Notes: generated by a model from the letters alone, not told the origin. DNA of 64,000 nucleotides from Acanthosoma haemorrhoidale (GCA_930367205.1 OV884009.1:98105189-98169188), one strand, 5' to 3'. Counted from the first letter of the stretch, positions 1 through 13,010 are shown. A program made the numbers and translations.

Positions 1-906
1 ATCATCATTTTATCACAATGAAGTTGCAATATATCGTTTACCGGCTAGATAGGTATCGTTTATGCTCGTAAATTATAAACCTTTTTTTCTTTTAGTTATA
101 ATTATTACAAAACATGCACAACTTTTAGTTACCAACTTAAAAAAAAAACTCTCCCCTTTTCAGGGCATATCATTATTTAGGCCTGGTATTCTGTATGTGT
201 TGTCATATTGTTTGTTTCCGAGCTTTATCTACGTTGTTGGATCTTCTTGGCCAGGGGCAACATCCTGCGGTAGCGCTGCCACATAATTACCCCCCTCAAC
301 ATCCCATGCACTCGACGGGATATTTTCCTGAGAAATGTAAATTATTCCTTATTTCCTTTATGGCTTTTTTGAGTCACCCCTAATTATACGGTGCCTTAAA
401 CTTACCATGAATAACATCTTCATGATTTTAAACTTTATTTATGCATGCACTTTCTTGTCTCCCTAGGGTTTGTTTTAAACCAGAAATTCTTGTTTTACCC
501 ATGTAATCAACTCACATTAATTTGTGGCTTGGTATCGTAATATAGTAAATAAGTAGGATTTTAATAAAACCTGACAGCCGTCAATTAATTAATCACATGG
601 TAATAAATGAAAATATCCATAAATTGGACTAGGTATCAACTTAGTGATCTTAGCTTTCTGATGATCTAAAGTAAGTAGTTTGGTGTTTGTTTTTTTATTT
701 TATTTTATTTTTTTATTAAATAAAGCATTAATATATTTTTCAACTTTAGTTCAACCTTTGTTTTTTTGAGTGGCATTATATATTGCATGGCAGTTTTATA
801 ATCTCAAAAGTAAAATCAACTCTATGAAAATAATTAATCAATAATTGATTAATTAGTAATTAAAAATAAATATTTTTGTATCATGTTGTAGTAATCATTC
901 TATCTT
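1..906. other. AT-rich stretch, no gene seen
   Basis: I see only AT-rich DNA with T and TTTTA runs (around 680-720). The open frames are short and show no recognisable protein motif, and I recognise no repeat family here. Confidence 0.6.
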
Positions 907-1426
<520 letters not shown>

Positions 1427-1432
1427 TACAAC

Positions 1433-2990
1433 TGTTGAACATTTCCTCACTTCACCTATCCCTCTCCCACTTTCAACAAAAGCTGTTCATCACTCTGGGG
1501 TCAAATATCTTCAAACGTACCTAACCGAAAATTTCCCGGATATGATCTTCTTACTCCCGAAATTCTCCAACAACTTCCTCCTTCCTAACCTACATTTATA
1601 ACGTAGACGCACTTTCATCTCCACTGGAAACATTCCAATATTGTCCTAATCGCCGAACCAGGTAAACCACCAAATCACGCCTCATCTTACTGTCCTATCC
1701 CCTCTAAAATACTTAAAAACTCCTATTAAAACGTCTACTTCCAATTGTTGAATCCAAAATCTTATTCCTACTCACCAGTTTGGTTTCCATCTACGACATT
1801 CCACTTCTCAACATAGCCTTTGCGTTGTTGATCACAAATCCTCAGCTTTTGAAACCAAACAGTATTGGACTACCGCCTTTCTGGACATAGCTCAAGCTTT
1901 TGACAGCGTTTGGCACGCAGGTTTGCTTTAAAAGTTCAAAACATATTTACCACAGACCCTTTTCCTAATCCTAACGGTCCTACCTTTCAAACCGTTTATT
2001 CCTAGTTCGCTGTGGCTTATTGAATATTCAAACTACTATCGTAAAAAAGCAGAAGTTCCACCAGAATTGCTGCGTTCTGGGTCCCATTCATGATAACCTA
2101 TATACTACTCCCCATATGTCCCCTCTACACCCAATACTTTCTTACAAACATTTGCAGATGTTACTGTATTCCTGTCATCCCACCCAGAACCCGAGATAGC
2201 ATCTCATAACCCCAAAAACACCTTGATGAGATCGAGTATTGGTGCAACTAATGGTGAATCCAAGTTAATGAAGCAAAATGTTCACACATTATCTGTACCC
2301 TCTGCCCCAAGTCCTGTCCACTAGTTTTTTTTTAATTCCATTCCTCTTCCTTTCTCAATCTGGACAAACGGAAAAAAGCTGTGCAAGACAGGAAACCACA
2401 AGTAGAACATCAAGCGTATCCAATCCTTTCAATCAAAAGTTCTGAGAACAATAGTAAATACCCCTTAATAGGTCAGGAACAAAACCCTTCATAACGATTT
2501 TAATATACCCTACATTCATCCCTTCCAAGTTCATGAAATTCCATAGTAACCTATCCAACCACCCTAACCCCGTAGCACAGTCATTACGCTGCGCCACTCA
2601 TACCTATAATCCTCCCTCCTTGGAGACTAATGTGGCAGGTGGCCTCGTGACCTCCTATAAATACGTGACATATGGCCAATTTCTCCAATCATGTCCTGAG
2701 TGTCTGTTGCTCTCGAGCTGTTGGTCGGCCTCCACTGGCTCGTATCCAGTGATAGGGTTGGTGGAGGAGCGTGCGGGACTACCCAAGACTCCACTTCCTC
2801 GTTCGCATGTGAGGGAGGTGACAACAATGTGGATTTTTTTAGGAGGTCTATGGGCTGTTTGTAAATACTGTATGAATGAGCGAGTTAATTAAAATTGTAA
2901 ATATGGTATGAATGAAAACATTTATCACAATTATGTATTGCCTAATAAGGCAGATTGCAATTTTAGTACAATAAAAAAGTTTCAATATTA
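1433..2990 (+). mobile_element. Degenerate jockey-clade LINE, RT to 3' end
   Basis: This is a decayed non-LTR retrotransposon. Translated in shifting frames it gives a jockey-type reverse transcriptase: a GYDLLTPEIL-like segment near 1540, an HQFGF-like region followed by HST near 1780-1810, then FLDIAQAFDSVWH near 1880-1918, where the AFD aspartate is catalytic in this family. LDEIEYWCN follows near 2220. The C-terminal SNHPNPVAQSL segment lies near 2545-2590. From about 2590 a 3' untranslated region shared with copies near 20.6, 33.3 and 39.7 kb runs to an AATAAA-like tail near 2971. Many stops and frameshifts make it non-functional. The endonuclease is not visible; the SINE and (TC)n lie just upstream. 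Confidence 0.8.
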
Positions 2991-4762
2991 ATATTAACAT
3001 TTTCCTATATACCTCATTGTGTATTTATAATATATTGTATTTAGAACACCATAAATAAATTATGTTATAATAATCATGTAAACATATAAGCCATGTATCT
3101 AAAAAAATCGGAAATTCCACAGGTGTGCGATAAAGAAAATTTTAGCTGCTAGTTCTTTCTTCACGGTTTCGAGGTATATTATGTAGGCTACAAAATAATT
3201 GAAACTGAATTGTATCCCATTTTCTTGAAAACAATAGATGGACATTTTGAGGGGTTCTTAGCCGTTCTGTGGAGATGGGTTCTGTACGATGAAAGTGGAG
3301 AGGATTTCTGTTTCTGAGGTTAGACCTCAAATGGAATACGTGCAAGCGAAGAGAAAAAAATATAATAAAGCTATTCCGCTAGCTCACGACTCAATTTAAT
3401 CTATATCGGCATTCAAGTCTAAAAAGGTTCAGCGGAAAACGGAGACATCAGTTGATTAGTTATAGGTAAAATTATTAAGGAAATGAAAAAAAAACAACTC
3501 ATGAACGGGTCTTTTGTAATAAAAAATTGATATAATTTTTGTCACCGCTATTTTATTAGCTTAAGACAGTAAACTGATTTACAGATGGGTATCTAAATAG
3601 TTTTAGATTCGCCCAAGAACTAACTCATATCAGTATTACTGTTTTTATTTATGCCTCATTGCATATATCTTCCACACCCCAGGGTGCCTCTAAACTATAC
3701 TGTAAATGAATTTTTCTTCTTGTGTTAACTATTAAATACAATATGAATGCTTTGTACAATATTATTGATGCTACTCTTACAATTGTCAAGAAACCATTGA
3801 GTGAATTATTTCACCTTGTTATAAATTAATTCGATGTCAGTGGTATCAAGGTTGGGAGATGGTACTAGGTGAATTTTTTTATTATTCTGTATTTTCTGCA
3901 GTTTAAGGAAGTTGAACTAGTATAGGTTATACTCCATCAAGGTTGGCAATGAATAAGTTAATAGAGGTCTGTGAAACATTTTATTGCTTTATGTTTGACC
4001 GGCAGTTTAAATTTTTTGCAAAGGAATATGAACATCAATGAGATGGAAGCCTTGCCCTGTGTCAGTATCGGTGAAGTTAGTGTACTATTCAGTATTAAGC
4101 TGAATCGGTTTTCTTTCAACAGTAAAAAATATTCATAAAATTTTAATTTCACAGAGCGGCAATATGAATGCAATTATCATTCTCCTTTGCCATAATATGA
4201 TGTCAGTATTATTTGTCATAATATCCCATGCCCATGAGGCTAGAACTTGGATATTATGGCATCGACGTCGATAAAATAAAATGAAATACAGAAGTGAGAA
4301 TAGCTATTTTGGTTGTTTTCATAGAGTTATTTTTACCAATAGTGGTTATAAAACAGGAGATAATGCCCAAACAAAGACGCCTGAAAAAACAAACCCATAA
4401 AATTATGGATGTTATTTATTTATCGATGTTATTTCTTGCTGATCTCAAACAAAAACCATTGTATTTTTCATTTTATATTATAAGATGTATGCGATGTTTT
4501 ATACCGGTGTGTTATTTATGATACTGGAAATGACCGGAATGGAAAAATAGAGATTATACACCGCTGTCAAGGCGAAGCATCAATCAGAAAATTCTATTGT
4601 TTTTTTAGATGATTCGCATGTGGAATATTAATTTCAGTGACTATGTTATTTTTCCAGCTGTATCAATACCACAAGTAAATAGAAAATATTAAACGACATG
4701 TGTCTAATATCTAATAGCATGTAATGCCGGGCTGCACGATGCGTTTTATCTTGTGCATATTA
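2991..4762. other. AT-rich stretch, no gene seen
   Basis: AT-rich DNA without recognisable protein, RNA or repeat signature. Open frames are under about 75 codons and low in complexity. I assign nothing here. Confidence 0.55.
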
Positions 4763-5154
4763 GTAGTGGTTGTGGATATTAGTAGTGGATGTGGATATTA
4801 GTAGTGGATGTGGATATTGGTAGTGGATGTGGATATTAGTAGTGGATGTGGATATTAGTAGTGGATGTGGATATTAGTAGTGGATGTGGATATTAGTAGT
4901 GGATGTGGATATTAGTAGTGGATGTGGATATTGGTAGTGGCTGTGGATATTAGTAGTGGATGTGGATATTGGTAGTGGATGTGGATGTTGGTAGTGGTCG
5001 CAAATATTAGTAGTGGATGTGGATATTAGTAGTGGTTGTGGATATTAGTAGTAATTGTAGATATTAGAACTGGTCGCAAATATTAGTAGTGGTTGCGAAT
5101 ATTAGAAGTGGTTGTGGATATTAACAGTAGTTGTTGATAATAGTAGTGGTACAA
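4763..5154. repeat. 19-bp minisatellite (about 20 units)
   Basis: Head-to-tail copies of a 19-bp unit, consensus GTAGTGGATGTGGATATTA. Units between about 4782 and 4980 are nearly identical (A/G variation at the last base, an occasional GGCT). Units from about 4990 to 5154 are progressively mutated (TGGTCGCAAATATTA, GTAGTAATTGTAGATATTA). The gradient suggests recent expansion from the left and centre with an older decayed right edge. Confidence 0.93.
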
Positions 5155-5479
5155 ATACGAGTTTTCAACACCCCCCCCCAAATTGGAAGAATATTGGGTT
5201 GCCAAGAAACCACAAAACATAACACGTTTCAATTATTGGAAAATAACTGTTTTACGGTTAATCATAGCAATAATTAGTTCCCTTTCAATTTGAAAAAGAA
5301 AAGTAAATTTGCAGATACATTTTTTACTGGACCCGATATTAAGCTAGACACATCTTCTTAAAATGGCACAACATTTTCCATATTTGCTTTAATTTCACAG
5401 AAACTACGATTACAATTTTCTATATGACTCTACTTGTATTTAATGACGTGGTATAGGTCTATACAACCTATATATTGGT
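5155..5479. other. Minisatellite-flanking dispersed sequence
   Basis: It begins with a GAGTTTTCAACA motif and a run of C. A similar stretch (GATATT...GTAATAG, then GAGTTTTCAAGCACCCC, then a GGAAAATAACT motif) occurs at about 8490-8650, and a reverse-strand counterpart lies at about 9985-10035. No gene is seen. Confidence 0.4.
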
Positions 5480-5730
5480 TAAGTCTTTCAAATTGTAGCT
5501 TTTAAACGAAAATTTAACGTTGTATCACTTGCATCTTCCACTTTTCTAAAAAAACCCAGATCGGCACAAAAACCTGACATGGAACTTACACACGAAGCTA
5601 AAAAGGCAATAATTAAACAAACGTTCTGGACAACTGTACAGACCAGTTCAAAGGACATCCCATCTCTCAATAGAAAATAAATTACTATTCCTCAGCCCAA
5701 TCTGGACAAATGGAATAGAGTCTTTTATTG
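5480..5730 (+). mobile_element. Jockey LINE fragment (RT thumb region)
   Basis: Translation gives TWNLHTKLKRQ, then LNKRSGQLYRPVQRTSHLS and IENKLLFLSPIWTNGIE. This is the conserved segment after the polymerase core of jockey-type ORF2, where related copies in this window read the same way (20190-20345, and 22690-22800 on the minus strand). Only this internal piece is present and both ends are abrupt. It belongs to the same family as the remnant at 1.4-3.0 kb. Non-functional. Confidence 0.72.
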
Positions 5731-7389
5731 CTTAACACATTTACAATGATTTATATTTGTTTATAATACATTTAGTTCATGTTATTTTACTTTTGCTTAC
5801 AATATATATGCAATAGAGTATAGGGTGATTTGTATTATGTAGTTAGCTGTCGCTACAACTATTCTGCTCCAATTGTATTTGGTCTGGTCTTAGGAGGGCT
5901 GAGGTTTCCCGCTTGATGATTTGGTATATGTTGATAAAAAGCCTATTGTTGACAACAATTCCACAAGATGTTTGGACCCAAGCATGTGATATAAATAAAC
6001 ACATATACCGTGGAGTAATGAAGAAATGAAAGAGGAAGGTCTCATCGCTGACATTAATGCGTGTGATAGTGCAACACATATCTTACGGGACTTATCCAGA
6101 CAGCCTCGTTTATTTTTTTCAATCTGTTTCCATGAATACATCCCATGAGTTTGGTATTAGAGACATCCTGTAAGAAGGGGTTGTACTGGGGGTAAGGAGG
6201 GTAAGAAGGGGGCCATTTGAGGGTATGTATTGGTGTCTTACACTTAAGAGTGAATAAATATCCTCTCGGATATCAGCTCCTGATTTTATCTCCTAAAGTC
6301 TTTCTTCTGGAAGATCTGATTTTTGTTCAGCATACCTAGCATCTCATATCCACTATTTTTGAAGCAAATAACCAGTGTTTGTTTTAATGTTTCAGATATT
6401 ACTATCATCTCCGTACTTGGCCATAAGATAGCGTTTAATCAGGTGAATTCTAGCCTATTTGCTCAATCAGTTCATCAGCCAGAGAAAACTGACACTTTTC
6501 CAAATATTCTTTTAGGAAATCGACTTTACCTTCAATCAAGCTATCATTGTATATGAAGCAATGGAAACCCACGGAGGGTTCTGAACTCGTCATATTTTTC
6601 CATTCTGGAACACTCGCTAACAAAACGCGTAACAAACCGTAACTCTACCATCTGAAGTGAGCAACTGACTGCCCAGTCCCCCTGCAAAGACGCAAAGAGG
6701 GGAGAAGGAAAAAGAGGACCCACAACTCAACGACCTTTTTATAACAACAAAGCATCCTAGGGAAAAATACCTACGTTTTTATTCCCTTCCAGCTCTTTGA
6801 AAAAATCCATACATTTACTAGACATTTTATAACAAATGACAACTATATATATCCGTTCAGCAATGTTCATACAAAATACTTTCATAAAATTAATATCATT
6901 TTCTACTACCATATATGAAATGAATTGATAATTTGGTAAAGACCTTTCTCTAATCAATATATGAAATCGATAAAATTATATCAACGCTACTTTTTAAATT
7001 TGATATATACTTACCTCGTCAACTTTGAACATTTGTTTCTTTGAAATTACTGGGTCTGCATAAAACAATATGGTCTCATTATGTTGCTAATTCAGTTTTA
7101 TTCAAAAAAGTACGGATATGGATCCGGAAGTCCGTCAAGGTCGAAAATTCGACTTATCATTGGCCATCTATCAAGTACAACATATCGAAGAATTAGAACT
7201 ACCTTATTTGATGCAAGATAACCCCCTCCCTTCTTATGACGGTTTTACTGGACTAGTAGTGAAGCGTTCTGAAGAAGACTTGAAAAACTATGTCTTATGT
7301 CTTTGCCCTCTTCCCTTCACATAATAAAATAAATTCTACAATAGCAAAATCTATAAGCTAATTATTTTTGTAAACAAACAATTTATGTG
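5731..7389. other. AT-rich stretch; one small unassigned open frame
   Basis: I see no recognisable gene. A 68-codon open frame at 7118-7324 (plus strand) starts MDPEVRQGRKFDLSLAIYQV and has a fairly balanced composition. I do not recognise it, it has no visible splice or promoter context, and it may be chance. Confidence 0.4.
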
Positions 7390-8140
7390 CTGAAAGGCAC
7401 CAGTGCAATACTGTTTGGTTTCGAGTGTTGAGAACATGTGATCAAGAACAAAGGCCTTGTTGAACTGTGAATATTGTAGACTTAAACCAATCTGGTGAGT
7501 AGGTAAAAGGTTTTCGGATTCGACTGATGGAATCAGACGTTTTAGTATATTAGAGGAAAGATAGTAGGCTAGTTGGACGGTATGATGAGGCGTCATTGGT
7601 TGGTTTACCGGGTTTGGTGAATAGGACAATAATGGAATGTTTCCAGAGGAAAGGAATGTACGTCGTTCGGGTAATGCAATCATAAATGTAGCTTAGGAAG
7701 ATTATGGCTTTCGGAGGAATTCGTTGGAGAATTTGAGGAGTAAGGAGATCATATCCGCGAGATGTTTGATAAGGTAAGTTTTTCAGAAGGTATTTGACCT
7801 GAAGGGTTAACGGCTTTTGGTAGAAGTGAAAAAGGGAAAGGTGAAGTGAGAAAATCTTCACCAATTGAGCCATTAGTATGGTTGTGATGACTAAGGTGAG
7901 TTGTGAAAGATGGAGATCGAATTTTTCCGACCTTTCCCCATCCGAAGCCACCCAGGACCTGTCTTCACGACGGAGTGGGTAATTGGTAAAGCGGCGTACC
8001 AATTATCATGATTGTACGAGTGACGATTAGCAGGATGTCGGGATCTTTGCCACGCAGTTCTCGAGTTGTCTTGTGTTCTTGGGTGGGATAACTCGTAATT
8101 TTTCTTTAATCCAGTTGTCCGCTCAAGATTTTCTTTTCTA
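7390..8140 (-). mobile_element. Jockey LINE fragment (linker and N-terminal RT)
   Basis: Read on the minus strand in shifting frames, this gives the jockey ORF2 order. First comes a linker WQRSRHPANRHSYN (about 8040). Next is a WVASDGERSEKFDLHLSQ-like segment (about 7900-7960). Then come the RT fingers: SRGYDLLTPQILQRIPPKA, a YIYDCITRTTYIPFLWKH stretch, and KPGKP...SSYRPTSLLS. It ends around ETKQYCTGAF, just before the catalytic AFD aspartate would occur. The same family lies at 1.43-1.9 kb on the plus strand. Several frameshifts are present and the polymerase core is missing, so it is inactive. Confidence 0.78.
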
Positions 8141-10171
8141 ATAAACAATTACTAGAGACTTTTTGAGGTTTTTTAAGAACAAAATTAGTGTTTGTCTGTA
8201 AAACTAGCCTAAAACGAAAGTTTCAAACACGCCTTTAAAATTTGAGATTAAAGAAAGATTGTTAAAAAATGTTTTTAAAGGCAATACTATAATACAATTA
8301 AAAAATGTGCATAGCCCATGTGATTTCTCTCCAAATATCCACATTTCCCCTAGTTTGTTAAGTCGTAGTTTGTTTTATTCTCTTTCCGCGATTCCTGTTC
8401 AGGGTAGTTGTGAATTAGTCCAGTCACCTGGGATCTAAGATAGGTATATTTATGCAAATTGTCAGCTATAAAGATTTTTTTTTTCTGGTAGATATTGGTA
8501 ATAGTAATAAAATTGCGAGTTTTCAAGCACCCCTACCCACGGCTTAATATTGGTAAATCACGAATATTTTAAGCTTTTTCCGGTTTTCGGAAAATAACTT
8601 TTTTTCTGGTTGCCCGTAGCGATAACCTTAGGCACAGTATTTATAGACAAGGTCGAAATCAAAGTCGTCCTTAATATTATTATGGCATCGCAACGTCAAC
8701 TTTGATTCCATTTATGCAAAATATTTTATCTACTTGAGAAACCCTAGATACCCGGCCGAGTCGGCACATACTTTTGAAAGGATTTGTCGTTCTAAGGTAT
8801 TTAATAATGGAGGTTCATGGTAGTCAATCAAATTATTCTTGTACGATCCTGCAGACGTACATTTAATTCATGAATTTACTGGTTGTGACACCAAATCGGG
8901 TTTTTTTGGCCGTGAAAAACGAAATTATACTCTCTGCCGAAAAAATCAGGTTTTTAAATTGAGAAACCCTCACGCCTTTAAATAATCCACAACTCAGGCT
9001 GGAAAATATCTTAAATTTGAATGTGAAATGTAAACAAACGAATCACTGGACGAATTGAGATGCCCCATGTTCCCATAATCTCCCCTAAAAAATTTAATCT
9101 TGTGAGACTGGCACCTACAGATGGTGCAATATTGGTTGGACCACATCCAAATCAGACTTTGATAGGGATGGGAACTAAGCTCTTCTGACTGATGACGCTG
9201 CACCTCAGTCGCTGCTCCAGTTGATGTCCTACTGGGATTACAAGAAAGTACCAGTGCAGGTGTGCTTGTAGCTGGCGAGAAGCAGGTCAGTATGTTCCTC
9301 AACACTGCAGTGCGAGAATGTTCCAGAGGTAGCAGCTGTATATTTTATTGACAACTTGGAGGATGTGAATCAAAATCCAGTAGGTCGGCTACAAGATGGA
9401 TCATCTGCTGAGCCGGACATCTAGAAGATAGGTATCGCAAGCTAGAACATTCTAAAGGCAAAAATTGAGAATAAAACATGTCTTTTTGTATTAGTTTTTG
9501 AATAGTATTTTATTAGTTTTAATAATTTCTATTATGTTCAATTTATATGTATATATAATTTTATATTCTTAGTTTACGTCAAAATGCCAAAAATTTAAAA
9601 GAAATAATTCCTAATAGTTTTTGAATTGTTTTTTACTAGTTTAAATAATTTTAATTGCTTCAACTTGTGAAATTAGTTAGTATTCTTGTTATTGCTGTTA
9701 TAAATTTATTCCCAGTTTCCTTTTTTTATCTAAAAACAAAATGTTTGCCATTTCATGACCTTTTATACTTACACCTGTTATTAACACACTGCAGACTGTG
9801 GTCGAGAAAATGTTGTCCAACTTTGATGATCTAAACATTGCAGATTATTGGTTTGGGCAAAAAACGTCTCAAACTAAATTTTCAATATATTTTGCGTTAT
9901 TTCAAATTTATTAGAAACTTTACACGGAAAAAAGATATTTTCAAAAAACCGAAAAGACTCCGCTTTTTTTGGCTAGCAAATTAAGTCGGAGAAGAAGGGG
10001 GAGGTTGAAAACTCTTATATTCTTTTTACTACTAATAATATCTAACAGATAAACTAAACCCTTCCATCTGATATTTTTTAAGGTAAAAGTACCCAGAAAC
10101 TGGAATAAATTGGGCTTTCAAAATGAAAATACTACGTAAGTGTGGCAATAAATACCAACATTTCCTGGCCA
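8141..10171. other. AT-rich stretch, unclassified
   Basis: No gene recognised. A moderately GC-richer patch at about 9000-9430 encodes nothing I can name. The sequence at 8490-8650, and in reverse at 9985-10035, repeats the minisatellite-flanking motif seen near 5.15 kb. Confidence 0.4.
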
Positions 10172-10436
10172 CTATGTGGCGCTACATGCCCACTTTTATT
10201 CGTCCCTACGTGGCAGTACGTACCTAATTTTATTCGTCTCTACGTCGCACTACATACCTAATTTTATTCGTCCCTACGTGGCAGTACATACCTAATTTTT
10301 TTCATCCCTACGTGGCAGTACATACCTAATTTTTTTCATCCCTACGTGGCAGTACATACCTAATTTTTTTCATCCCTACGTGGCAGTACATACCTAATTT
10401 TTTTCGTCCCTACGTGGCAGTACATACCTAATTTTT
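10172..10436. repeat. 34-bp tandem array (7.8 units)
   Basis: Tandem copies of a 34-bp unit beginning CTACGTGGCAGTACATACCT and ending in a T-run plus CATCC or CGTCC. Units 4 to 6 are identical. The first three differ (CTATGTGGCGCTACATGCC, CTACGTCGCACTACATACC), and the last is cut off after AATTTTT. Divergence is confined to the left edge, which suggests recent homogenisation of the right side. No coding potential. Confidence 0.95.
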
Positions 10437-11879
10437 AATTGACAAACTTTTTTTACTCTTCTATAAATAACCAAATCTTGCATACCAATGGAGACATTTT
10501 TTATGGGTGTCGTATATTGTTCAGTAATTTATCAGTCCAATTCCCAAGAGCTCAAGTGATTTTTTGTTCAAGGTGTAAATTCAAGGATTTAAATTAATTG
10601 GAACCGGTTGGATAGTTAATCGTGCGTGTAATCGGGGAATCTATGAACGCATTAAGTCTTAAAACATTGGCAGAGAAGAAGATATCAGGCTAGTAGACAG
10701 CTAATGCATCTGAGGGAACTGGTCAAGCGACTAACGGGCCAATTTCATGGGTCAGCTCCCTTCTCATCTGCATGCGGGCAGGCCTCTCCGTGTCAACTCC
10801 AACATTCAAGTTACACGATTAAGACTTATTTTTCAACTCAACTTATTTTTCAAAGCTCGCTTTTCTTTAGTTACTTCTTGAAACAAAATGTTATTTAGTA
10901 AACACTGAAGTCCACATTGGCACAGCGAAATTAAATATTGTTATTTCTTGACACCAAATGTACGCGTCAAGTGACATTTAGATATGTAGTGTGAGTGGTA
11001 AAGATCTCAAAGAAATTTTACGCTCTTTCGGATTTTCTACTCACAGTAACCCTGGAATGGAGACTATTTTGCTCTAACAGCTAGTAGTAGTACACACATT
11101 TAAGAATATATCTTATAAAATAGAACAATAAAATGTTTTCTAATTAGAGAATAATAACAAATAAAATAAATAAACATAACATAAAATCTTTATTCGCAAA
11201 ATTTACTATCTGTACACAAAGGGCAATAGATAATTGTAAACGATCTAATTCATGCCATATTTACGATATTGCATTAACTTTCTTATTTATGCTCTATTTT
11301 ATAATACAGGCATGAAAAAATAGCTCAGGAATTTATGAATTTATATGCAGAATTGTCAACTTCCCTGCAATGGAGAAGGAGGCGAAGGCCGGGAGATCTA
11401 TGAAGCTACTCCTGAATCGCCTGAGCCACAGACACCCAGGACGCGAGGGGAGCCAATTGGCCAGCTCCATTGATCAATATAACGGGCTTACTTCCGTCTC
11501 AATCTCCGTTGAGGATTCTGGGAATGGGTGATAATTGTATGTAACCTTTAATAATTTGTGTGGTCGTATAATTTTTATCAAATTGTAAAGAAAAATGATC
11601 TTGTCGGTCATTTTAAAGTCATTATGGAGGATTCTCTATGTGAAATAAAAGGTGCATTAACTGTTATCCTTAGGGATTTAGATTGGAGGGATTAGATGCG
11701 CTTGACGTTCAAGGATTTGGTCCCACCCACACTTCAAGTACAGACTGTTTTTAGTATGACTTTAAATATGAATATTTTTTTTTCATTCAAGTTCATTAAG
11801 GTTAATGTTTGATAGGTAAAATGGCACATTGTATTTTGAACACCTGCCTGAACTTAAGGGTCAAGTTAGTGCATCTGAT
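10437..11879. other. AT-rich stretch; one small open frame
   Basis: Mostly AT-rich without recognisable genes. A GC-richer island at about 11370-11531 holds a 54-codon frame starting MEKEAKAGRSMKLLLNRLSH. I do not recognise it, and it could be a repeat fragment or chance. Confidence 0.4.
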
Positions 11880-12430
11880 TCTCATCAAGCTCTGTGAAAC
11901 GAGATATGTACCGGTTCTTAGTGAAGTTCATTTTTGAGTATACTGCTTCACACAATTTTATAGCTAGAGCTTCTTGATACTTTTTTAAGTATTAGTAGTA
12001 ATACCATTAATGTCCTTTAAAACAAAATCTCCTTAAAACTCAACTATTTCCAACTGTTGCGCTCTTAAAAATATTAGCCACTTCACAGGTCAATACACTA
12101 TTAGGCTGTGAAAATCTTGTTGACCAGTTGCACAACGTTCTTAATTGTTGCTAAGTCAGTAAATCTTTCTTGAACTTAAGCTTTAGGTTTTCTAAGAAAT
12201 CTTTAAACTGGTTGATGTCAATAGGCTCATTTATGTCATCAACCTACTTAAAATGTGGAAAGTGTGAGCGTTCTCCGCTTCTGATAACATCTTTGGAGGA
12301 TAGGTTAATCTTTTTACTTCTGAGAGAGGTTCGCACAAGTCTACCTTTGCCTTGTTCTTTTGTGTCAGCTAAAGTTTGTTTCAATGACCCAAAGTTTTCC
12401 TCTGCGAAAAGTTGTGTATTTTTTGTGCTG
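11880..12430 (-). pseudogene. hAT-like transposase remnant (C-terminal part)
   Basis: Read on the minus strand, two blocks resemble the C-terminal half of hAT-derived proteins (the GTF2IRD2/ZBED-like type). The first, about 12125-12290, gives HFPHF, then DINQFKDFLENLKLKFK, then after a frame change DLATIKNVVQLVN. This matches the pattern of a helical segment ending in an F-x-x-R-F-x-D-L-like motif. The second, about 11870-11953, gives CEAVYSKMNFTKNRYISRFT, resembling the hAT dimerisation motif CE-x-x-FS-x-M-x-x-x-K-x-x-YRSRLT. Stops and frameshifts separate the blocks. The N-terminal zinc finger and catalytic core are not seen, nor are terminal inverted repeats. It is a fossil; the family assignment comes from remembered motifs. 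Confidence 0.5.
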
Positions 12431-12779
12431 AAGAAGTAGATAATGGAATACGTTTATTAGTGTCAACGTCTTTCTTTTTGTTTGCGCAATGGAAATTGCG
12501 CATTTCCAGCAACCCGTTTGCACTTTTTTTCAATATCTACACCACTATATGGCTTTTCATGTTTAGCCACGAGAGTGGGCATAAGTAATAGGTCAAGTAT
12601 CCTGTAAACATTGTTTTGTTTATTGTTTAGTCATAGATGGATTCATGATATGTACAAATGATATGCAATTTAAACAAAGTCTTCGTCGGGGGCGCCAGCC
12701 GGGGGGATTCAAGAGGTGGGTTGTGATCCAGCTACAGTAGAATGCGATTGTTACGGTTGCAGCTTACATGTCGTCGAGG

Positions 12780-13010
12780 TTCGACGGCTCTGAACATTTA
12801 ATTTTTGGTCGATCTTAGCGAGTTCGTATCGCATCTTCACAGGCAGTGGTATTAGTCCCATAAAGTCAAAGTGGACATGTTTACTCTTCCTGCGTCGGCG
12901 AATTGTCCTTGAGGAATCACATCTTGCTTCGAGGTGTGGTCGAGATTATGCTTGGTCAGTTTTTGAAAATACTTGTCGGCTATTTAGTTGATCGGGAGCT
13001 CTCTGTGAAA
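12780..13010 (-). pseudogene. Possible LTR-element integrase remnant
   Basis: On the minus strand one frame gives CDSSRTIRRRRKSKHVHFDF followed by MGLIPLP. This resembles the junction of the integrase zinc domain and the first catalytic aspartate region (HVHxDxxGPLP) of gypsy or BEL/Pao elements. Only this one block is recognisable, the surrounding frames are broken and no LTRs were found. A weak call. Confidence 0.3.

Noticed and set aside
4763..5154. CRISPR-like array (also considered for the 34-bp array at 10.2 kb)
   Set aside because: The units are contiguous tandem repeats without unique spacers, in a eukaryotic context.
11370..11531. 54-codon frame in a GC-richer island as a gene
   Set aside because: No homology that I recognise, no splice or promoter evidence; kept only as a note.
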